Of a DNA stretch of 64,000 nucleotides, positions 58,725 through 64,000 are shown piece after piece (position 1 is the stretch's first letter; each line of letters begins with the position of its first letter). The notes below the pieces were generated by a model, which was not told the origin of the DNA, did not search any database, and saw nothing but the letters and a program-made list of their open reading frames with translations. The DNA comes from Streptomyces parvus (GTDB lineage Bacteria; Actinomycetota; Actinomycetes; Streptomycetales; Streptomycetaceae), in the NCBI RefSeq assembly GCF_032121415.1, contig NZ_CP135079.1, positions 5,146,001 through 5,210,000 on the forward strand. The letters run 5' to 3'. The position numbers and the translations under genes are program-made.

Positions 58725-60052
58725 CCGGGGTGACGGGGGAGCGGGGGCGGGAGTCGGGTGCCGGGCACAGCCTCGGCCCCGGGCACGGGCCGGAGCCGGA
58801 GCGCGGCCCGGACACCGGGCACGGGCTCGACCGTGGGCACTTCCCCGGCCGGGACCGTGCCGGGGGCCGGGATCTCGGAACAGCGTCGCGGGACCAGGAG
58901 CGCGAAGCTCAGCGGTTGGCCAGGGCTGCGTTGACCCGGGTGCTGGAGCCGGGGGACGAGCGTGCCGGACGGTGGCTGCGGCTCACCGGGCCGGTCGAGC
59001 TGATGCGGAGGCTCACCGTCGAGGACGGCTCCGCCGAGAAGCTGCCGGGCATGACCGCCGCACGGCTCGGGGGCTACCGGCTGCGGGCAGCCGCCGCGGA
59101 GCCGAGGCGGGACCTGGCCGCGGTCGCCGCGGTGGGCGGGCGCTTCGTCTGCCCGGGCGACCGGGAGTGGCCGAGCCAGCTGGACGACCTCGGCGACGCC
59201 CGGCCCGTCGGGCTCTGGGTGCGGGGACGGCCCGACCTGCGGCTGTGGTCCCTGCGCTCGGTCGCGGTGGTCGGCGCGAGGGCCTGCACCCCTTACGGGG
59301 CGCACATGGCGGCCACCCTCGGCTCCGGGCTCGCGGAGCGCGGCTGGGTGGTGGTGTCGGGGGCGGCGTTCGGGGTGGACGGGGCCGCCCACCGGGGCGC
59401 ACTGGCCGCGGGCGGGGCGACGACGGCGGTGCTGGCCTGCGGGGTCGACGTGCCCTACCCGCGCGGGCACGCCGAGTTGCTCGGGCGCATGGCCCAACAG
59501 GGACTCGTCGTCGCCGAGTTGCCGCCGTCCGCCCACCCCACCCGCAGCCGGTTCCTCCTGCGCAACCGCGTCATCGCCGCGCTGACGAGGGGCACGGTGG
59601 TGGTCGAGGCCGAATACCGTAGCGGTTCGCTGGTCACCGCCCGCCAGGCGCAACGGCTCGGCCGCTTCTCGATGGGAGTGCCCGGGCCGGCCACCAGTGG
59701 GCTGTCAGCAGGGGTGCACGAACTGTTGCGCGGCGAGGGCGTACTCGTCACCGACGCGGACGAAGTCGTCGAGCTGGTCGGGGACATCGGCGATCTGACG
59801 CCGGTCCGCCGCGGTCCGGTGCTGCCCAGGGACCACCTGGACGCGGTCACCGCACGGGTCTTGGACGCTCTCCCCTACCACGGGGCCACCCACCCCCGTG
59901 ACGTCGCGCGCGCAGCAGGGACCTCGGTCGACGAAACGCTCGGTCGACTGTACGAACTCCACTCACTGGGGTTCGTCGAACGAGAAGGCGACACCTGGCG
60001 GTTGACGCTTCCTTCGGCGCGCAACGACGACGCGCGGCGAGGCGGTACTTGA
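58721..60052 (+). CDS. dprA: DNA-processing protein DprA with Gly/His-rich N-terminal extension
   Basis: Loads RecA on incoming single-stranded DNA in competent bacteria; 443 residues. The Rossmann core holds SVAVVGARACTPYGAHMA near 180, VVSGAAFGVDGAAHRGALA, VDVPYPRGHAELL and FLLRNRVIAALTRGTVVVEA. A C-terminal winged-helix domain follows (HPRDVARAAGTSVDETLGRL). The first 45 residues are unusual low-complexity sequence with four GH pairs. Translation is coupled to comM. Confidence 0.93.
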   Translation: MTGVTGERGRESGAGHSLGPGHGPEPERGPDTGHGLDRGHFPGRDRAGGRDLGTASRDQEREAQRLARAALTRVLEPGDERAGRWLRLTGPVELMRRLTVEDGSAEKLPGMTAARLGGYRLRAAAAEPRRDLAAVAAVGGRFVCPGDREWPSQLDDLGDARPVGLWVRGRPDLRLWSLRSVAVVGARACTPYGAHMAATLGSGLAERGWVVVSGAAFGVDGAAHRGALAAGGATTAVLACGVDVPYPRGHAELLGRMAQQGLVVAELPPSAHPTRSRFLLRNRVIAALTRGTVVVEAEYRSGSLVTARQAQRLGRFSMGVPGPATSGLSAGVHELLRGEGVLVTDADEVVELVGDIGDLTPVRRGPVLPRDHLDAVTARVLDALPYHGATHPRDVARAAGTSVDETLGRLYELHSLGFVEREGDTWRLTLPSARNDDARRGGT

Positions 60053-60306
60053 CCTGGAGCATTCGGGTGAAAAGGTAAGGCCGATGACCTCGCACGATCG
60101 ATCGGTGACCTGTCCGGGACCCGCGCCAACGGCGACGGCCTCGGTCCCGGGCGGGCGCCGACCGCGTATGGGGCGACAGACAATCGCGCGGCAGGGAACT
60201 CCCGTCCTGCGCGGACTGCGACGCCGCAGTCACGCTACGCTCACAAGGATTCCGCTTCAGACGTACGTCCCCCAGCACTTCACGGCAGAACGGCTCAAGG
60301 CACCAC

Positions 60307-61143
60307 ATGCCCCAGCACACCTCCGGGTCGGACCGCGCGGCGAAACCACCGGTTGCGCGTGGCACTGTGCGCCCTCCCGCTCCCTCCTCCCTCGATGAGT
60401 TGTGGCGTTCCTACAAGACCTCGGGCGACGAGCGGCTGCGGGAGCAGCTGATCCTGCACTACTCGCCGCTCGTGAAGTACGTCGCGGGCCGGGTGAGTGT
60501 GGGGCTGCCCTCCAACGTCGAGCAGGCCGACTTCGTCTCCTCCGGGGTCTTCGGGCTGATCGACGCCATCGAGAAGTTCGACATCGAGCGGGCCATCAAG
60601 TTCGAGACATACGCGATCACCCGGATCCGCGGCGCGATGATCGACGAACTCCGGGCCCTGGACTGGATCCCCCGGTCCGTCCGGCAGAAGGCACGGAACG
60701 TGGAGCGCGCGTACGCCACGCTGGAGGCACAGTTCCGGCGTACGCCCTCGGAGGCCGAGGTCGCCTCGGAGATGGGCATCGCGCTGGAGGAACTGCACGC
60801 CGTTTTCAGCCAGTTGTCGCTGGCGAACGTGGTCGCCCTGGAAGAGCTGCTGCACGTCGGCGGCGAGGGCGGCGACCGGCTGAGCCTGATGGACACCCTG
60901 GAGGACACCGCCGCCGACAATCCGGTGGAGGTCGCCGAGGACCGCGAGCTGCGAAGACTGCTCGCGCGGGCCATCAACACCCTGCCCGACCGCGAGAAGA
61001 CCGTGGTCACCCTCTACTACTACGAGGGCCTCACCCTGGCGGAGATCGGCAACGTCCTCGGGGTGACCGAGAGCCGGGTCAGCCAGATCCACACCAAGTC
61101 CGTGCTCCAGCTCCGGGCGAAGCTGGCCGACGCGGGTCGCTGA
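60307..61143 (+). CDS. whiG: RNA polymerase sigma factor WhiG
   Basis: FliA-type sigma factor that commits aerial hyphae to sporulation in Streptomyces; 278 residues. Region 2 contains YVAGRVSVGLPSNVEQADFV, SGVFGLIDAIEKFDIERAIK and FETYAITRIRGAMIDELRAL. Region 3 and region 4 (LPDREKTVVTLYYYEGLTLA, VTESRVSQIHTKSVLQLRAK) are complete. The 254-base gap after dprA contains no gene that I can support. Confidence 0.95.
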   Translation: MPQHTSGSDRAAKPPVARGTVRPPAPSSLDELWRSYKTSGDERLREQLILHYSPLVKYVAGRVSVGLPSNVEQADFVSSGVFGLIDAIEKFDIERAIKFETYAITRIRGAMIDELRALDWIPRSVRQKARNVERAYATLEAQFRRTPSEAEVASEMGIALEELHAVFSQLSLANVVALEELLHVGGEGGDRLSLMDTLEDTAADNPVEVAEDRELRRLLARAINTLPDREKTVVTLYYYEGLTLAEIGNVLGVTESRVSQIHTKSVLQLRAKLADAGR

Positions 61144-61283
61144 CGTCCCGCCGGTATCCCCTTCCCCGTCCCGCCCCGCGGTCTCCGGGACGTCGCCATC
61201 CCGCACCGTGCCCGTCGGCCCCTCTCCGCCCTCGTCGGCCATCCGATCGGTGGCTGTGCCCTTCCTCCTCGCGCCTGCCGCCG

Positions 61284-61289
61284 TAGAGT
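61284..61289 (+). promoter_or_regulatory. Candidate -10 element for a leaderless TetR-family transcript
   Basis: TAGAGT lies 6 bases before the GTG at 61296, with no Shine-Dalgarno sequence. Confidence 0.45.
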
Positions 61290-61295
61290 GGATGC

Positions 61296-61877
61296 GTGCC
61301 CAGGATTCGAGCGGCCTCCGTGGCCGAGCACCGGACCATGCAGCGCGGCGCCCTCCTGGACGCCGCGCGATCCCTGCTGTCCGAGGGCGGTACGGAAGCG
61401 TTGACCTTCCCCGCACTCGCCGAGCGCACGGGCCTCGCGCGGTCCTCCGTGTACGAGTACTTCCGCTCCCGTGCCGCCGTCGTCGAGGAGCTGTGCGCCG
61501 TCGACTTCCCCGTCTGGGCGGCCGAGGTCGAGAACGCCATGCAGCGAGCCGAGACGCCGGAGGCGAAGATCGAGGCGTATGTGCGCCGCCAGCTCGACCT
61601 CGTCGGCGACCGCCGCCACCGCGCGGTCGTCGCGATCTCCGCGAGCGAGCTGGACGCCGGGGCCCGCGAGAAGATCAGGGCCGCGCACGGCGGGCTGATC
61701 GCCATGATCGTCGAAGCGCTCGGCGACCTGGGCCACACCCAGCCGAGGCTGGCCGCCATGCTCCTGCAGGGGTCGGTCGACGCCGCCGTACGCCGGATCG
61801 AACTGGGCGTCGCCGAGGAGCCGGGCGTCATCGCGGACACCGCCGTAGCTATGGTCCTGCGCGGTGTGAGCGGCTGA
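61296..61877 (+). CDS. TetR-family transcriptional regulator
   Basis: A 193-residue regulator. The N-terminal HTH spans about residues 18-62 (LLDAARSLLSEGGTEALTFP, ALAERTGLARSSVYEYFRSR), and a helical ligand-binding domain follows. It is convergent with the M23-like gene and overlaps it by 29 bases. No obvious target adjoins it. Similar regulators follow whiG in other Streptomyces genomes, as far as I recall. Confidence 0.9.
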   Translation: MPRIRAASVAEHRTMQRGALLDAARSLLSEGGTEALTFPALAERTGLARSSVYEYFRSRAAVVEELCAVDFPVWAAEVENAMQRAETPEAKIEAYVRRQLDLVGDRRHRAVVAISASELDAGAREKIRAAHGGLIAMIVEALGDLGHTQPRLAAMLLQGSVDAAVRRIELGVAEEPGVIADTAVAMVLRGVSG

Positions 61878-62607
61878 CCCGTCCCCACCGCCTGAGGTTC
61901 GCCCCCGCCTGCGCCCCCACCTGCGCCTGCGGGCCCGGCTCCGCCACCCCGAACACCGGCAGCAACCGCGAAGGCCCTCTCCGCAGCAGCTCCGGCGGCA
62001 GCAGCGAGAGCGGGTCCAGATAGGCGTCCCCGCGTCGCAGCCCCCAGTGCAGGCAGCCCGCCGCGCAGTGGAACGGCCCCTCCTCCAGCACCCCGACCGG
62101 CTGGCCCGCGCGCACGCTCGCGCCCTCCTCGACCAGCGACCGCACCGGCTCGTACGTGGTGCGCAGCGGCGGCGAACCGCTCCCGGCCACGTCGACGGCG
62201 AGTACCCCGCGCCCCGCCACCCGCCCCGCGAACGACACCCGGCCGTCGGCGGCCGCCAGCACGCGGGTGCCCGGCCCCGCCGCGAGATCCACGCCGCGGT
62301 GGCCGGGCCCGTACGGACCGGCGGGCGGCTCCCATCCCCGTAACAGCGCGGGCCTTCCCGCCAGCGGCCAGCTCCGGGCTCCGCCACCCGGGTCCAGGCC
62401 GTCCGTGTCCACACCGGCGTCCGCGCCCGGGAGGGAGTCCGGGGCCACGGCCTGTACGACGGCCGTGCCCGGCCCGGTCACCCCCGTCGCCCCGGGCAGC
62501 CCGGCCGGAAGCAGCACGTGCGGCAGGAGCGCCAGGAGCAGGAGCGGCAGCAGGGGGCGGTGGGAGCGGAGGCGGCGTGGGCCGGGGCGGTGGAGCATGT
62601 CCGCCAC
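61849..62607 (-). CDS. M23 (LytM-like) domain protein with degenerate active site
   Basis: A 252-residue exported protein. A basic N-terminus and a long hydrophobic run (LLPLLLLALLPHVLLPAGLP) form the signal peptide. The LytM domain has the first zinc motif GHRGVDLAAG (about 101-110) and the strand VLAAADGRVSFAGRVAGRG. The normally histidine-containing TRYAH-like strand reads TTYEPV, and the H-x-H motif is CLHWG, so the zinc ligands remain but both catalytic histidines appear replaced. It may be a non-catalytic regulator of cell-wall hydrolases. GTG 62607 start. Confidence 0.85.
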   Translation of the reverse strand: MADMLHRPGPRRLRSHRPLLPLLLLALLPHVLLPAGLPGATGVTGPGTAVVQAVAPDSLPGADAGVDTDGLDPGGGARSWPLAGRPALLRGWEPPAGPYGPGHRGVDLAAGPGTRVLAAADGRVSFAGRVAGRGVLAVDVAGSGSPPLRTTYEPVRSLVEEGASVRAGQPVGVLEEGPFHCAAGCLHWGLRRGDAYLDPLSLLPPELLRRGPSRLLPVFGVAEPGPQAQVGAQAGANLRRWGRVSRSHRAGP

Positions 62608-62898
62608 GATGTCCCGGAGGCCGGGATTCCGGGGATCATGGACCGCTCCTGTGGACTACTCGCCGGTTGTGGACAACGCCGTCACCCGACCGTGGACATC
62701 GCCGTCACCCGGCACTCAGCCGGTCCCGTACACTTCTTACGGCGATCCGGGTCACCGGGTCGACTTCGCACGCCCCGCCACCCCCCTCTTCTCGGAGGTG
62801 GCCGCGCTCCTCGGTCCCTCGTGGCACGGCGCGTCGGGGCGTCAGGCGCGAGCGCAAACCTGCGGTCGCGATAACCGAGTACCTCAAGGAGTACGGCC
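62608..62898 (+). promoter_or_regulatory. rpsB promoter and leader, divergent from the M23-like gene
   Basis: TACACT at 62729-62734 is a candidate -10, predicting a leader of about 160 bases. AAGGAG lies 8 bases before the rpsB ATG. Ribosomal-protein leaders often carry autoregulatory structure, but I cannot identify a known S2-binding motif here. Confidence 0.45.
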
Positions 62899-63813
62899 AT
62901 GGCCGTCGTCACGATGCGGGAGCTGCTGGAAAGCGGCGTCCACTTCGGTCACCAGACCCGTCGCTGGAACCCGAAGATGAAGCGCTTCATCTTCACCGAG
63001 CGCAACGGCATCTACATCATCGACCTGCTCCAGTCGCTGTCGTACATCGACCGCGCCTACGAGTTCGTCAAGGAGACCGTCGCCCACGGCGGCTCCATCA
63101 TGTTCGTGGGTACCAAGAAGCAGGCCCAGGAGGCCATCGCCGAGCAGGCGACGCGCGTCGGCATGCCGTACGTCAACCAGCGTTGGCTCGGTGGCATGCT
63201 CACCAACTTCTCCACCGTCTACAAGCGCCTCCAGCGCCTGAAGGAGCTGGAGCTCATCGACTTCGAGGACGTGGCCGCCTCCGGCCTCACCAAGAAGGAG
63301 CTCCTGGTCCTCTCGCGCGAGAAGGCCAAGCTGGAGAAGACCCTCGGTGGTATCCGCGAGATGCAGAAGGTGCCCAGCGCCGTCTGGATCGTCGACACCA
63401 AGAAGGAGCACATCGCCGTCGGTGAGGCGCGCAAGCTCCACATCCCGGTCGTCGCGATCCTCGACACCAACTGCGACCCCGACGAGGTCGACTACAAGAT
63501 CCCGGGCAACGACGACGCGATCCGCTCCGTCACCCTGCTCACCCGCGTGATCGCCGACGCCGTCGCCGAGGGCCTCATCGCCCGCTCCGGTGCCGCCACC
63601 GGTGACTCGAAGCCGGGCGAGAAGGCCGCCGGTGAGCCCCTCGCCGAGTGGGAGCGCGACCTGCTCGAGGGCGACAAGAAGGACGAGACCGCGGCTGCCG
63701 CCGAGGTCCAGTCCTCCGCCGAGACCGAGAAGGTCGCCGACGCCGAGAAGCCGGCCGAGGCCGTCGCCGAGGCCGAGGCTCCGGCCGCCGACGCGGACGC
63801 CGAGCAGGCCTGA
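62899..63813 (+). CDS. rpsB: 30S ribosomal protein S2
   Basis: A 304-residue S2 beginning MAVVTMRELLESGVHFGHQT with RRWNPKMKRFIF, YVNQRWLGGMLTNFSTVYKR and IPVVAILDTNCDPDEVDY. The C-terminal 60 residues are an acidic Ala/Glu-rich extension usual in Streptomyces. Upstream of tsf, as in most bacteria. Confidence 0.97.
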   Translation: MAVVTMRELLESGVHFGHQTRRWNPKMKRFIFTERNGIYIIDLLQSLSYIDRAYEFVKETVAHGGSIMFVGTKKQAQEAIAEQATRVGMPYVNQRWLGGMLTNFSTVYKRLQRLKELELIDFEDVAASGLTKKELLVLSREKAKLEKTLGGIREMQKVPSAVWIVDTKKEHIAVGEARKLHIPVVAILDTNCDPDEVDYKIPGNDDAIRSVTLLTRVIADAVAEGLIARSGAATGDSKPGEKAAGEPLAEWERDLLEGDKKDETAAAAEVQSSAETEKVADAEKPAEAVAEAEAPAADADAEQA

Positions 63814-63831
63814 CACCCGTCACGGCTGCTG

Positions 63832-63869
63832 ACGGCGGGGGCCGACGCCACAAGCGTCGCCCCCGCCGT
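63832..63869 (+). terminator. Hairpin between rpsB and tsf
   Basis: ACGGCGGGGGC-GACGC pairs with GCGTC-GCCCCCGCCGT around loop CACAA, with one unpaired base. It probably acts as an attenuator setting the S2 to EF-Ts ratio. Confidence 0.75.
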
Positions 63870-63912
63870 TCACCCGTAGATCTTTCAGACTTCGAGAGAG
63901 ACATACAGACTC

Positions 63913-64000
63913 ATGGCGAACTACACCGCCGCTGACGTCAAGAAGCTCCGTGAGCTCACCGGCGCCGGCATGATGGACTGCAAGAAGGCGCTCGACGAGG
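63913..64000 (+). CDS. tsf: Elongation factor Ts (5' end only)
   Basis: The first 29 codons are present (MANYTAADVKKLRELTGAGM, then MDCKKALDE), the invariant N-terminal UBA-like module of EF-Ts that recycles EF-Tu-GDP. The gene runs off the right edge. Confidence 0.95.
   Translation, partial: MANYTAADVKKLRELTGAGMMDCKKALDE

Noticed and set aside
1..64000. Integrated element or prophage near the tRNA genes
   Set aside because: No integrase, transposase, excisionase or direct-repeat attachment pair was seen, and gene order is collinear with the expected core chromosome.

Overview
The window is a piece of a Streptomyces chromosome. Base composition is very high in G+C with almost exclusively G/C third codon positions. 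Several genes are Streptomyces hallmarks: the conservon kinase CvnA1, the IclR regulator NdgR beside leuCD, the lysine-tailed HU protein HupS, glucose permease GlcP, NsdA, four tandem signal peptidases (SipW/X/Y/Z) and the sporulation sigma factor WhiG. From memory the order matches the S. coelicolor SCO5544 to SCO5625 region, and much of it also parallels the Mycobacterium rpmB-recG-coaD and rnc-smc-ftsY-amt-glnB-glnD-ffh-rpsP-trmD-rplS blocks. I see no prophage, insertion sequence, CRISPR array or biosynthetic cluster, so this is core genome.

Layout. 1-3273: the 5' part of a minus-strand sensor kinase, a long regulatory gap, and a small unrecognised peptide gene. 3368-7010: an FAH-family enzyme overlapping gltX, a HAD phosphatase, then five tRNA genes (Gln, Glu, Glu, Gln, Glu). 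7261-11302: ndgR divergent from leuCD, a 75-residue protein, and hupS. 11441-15964: a small beta-rich protein and a CofC-like guanylyltransferase (minus), the plsC-gpsA-ddlA run (plus), and a DUF3515 lipoprotein. 15985-18538: an AsnC-type effector-domain protein, thiL, thiD and rpmB. 18797-28132: a DAK2-domain kinase, recG, rsmD, coaD, a SepIVA-like coiled-coil protein, DUF177, rpmF, rnc and mutM.

28105-38501: an HxlR regulator and a CAP-domain secreted protein (minus), acylphosphatase, a 70-residue coiled-coil protein, smc with an unusually long hinge insert, glcP, a decayed oxidoreductase and ftsY. 38582-47345: a primase/polymerase-like protein (minus), nsdA, the nitrogen-sensing operon amtB-glnK-glnD behind a GlnR-type box, and ffh. 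47415-52217: a methyltransferase (minus), a SprT-like protein, then rpsP-khpA-rimM-trmD and rplS. 52284-60052: sipW-X-Y-Z, a NUDIX hydrolase, DUF2469, yraN, comM-like and dprA. 60307-64000: whiG, a TetR regulator, an M23-like protein (minus), rpsB and the start of tsf.

Functionally the region joins translation (gltX and its tRNAs, rpmB, rpmF, rpsP, rplS, rpsB, tsf, trmD, rimM, rsmD), protein export (ffh, ftsY, four signal peptidases), chromosome organisation and repair (smc, hupS, recG, mutM, dprA, rnc), envelope precursors (ddlA, plsC, gpsA), nitrogen and carbon uptake, and developmental control (nsdA, whiG, rnc/absB). No complete undescribed system is evident. The most unusual signals are the repeat-bearing SMC hinge insert, the peptide with a duplicated NPRRT motif beside the conservon, the phased GTGA repeats in the same gap, an M23 domain lacking its catalytic histidines, and two genes whose conserved N-termini have no canonical start codon.
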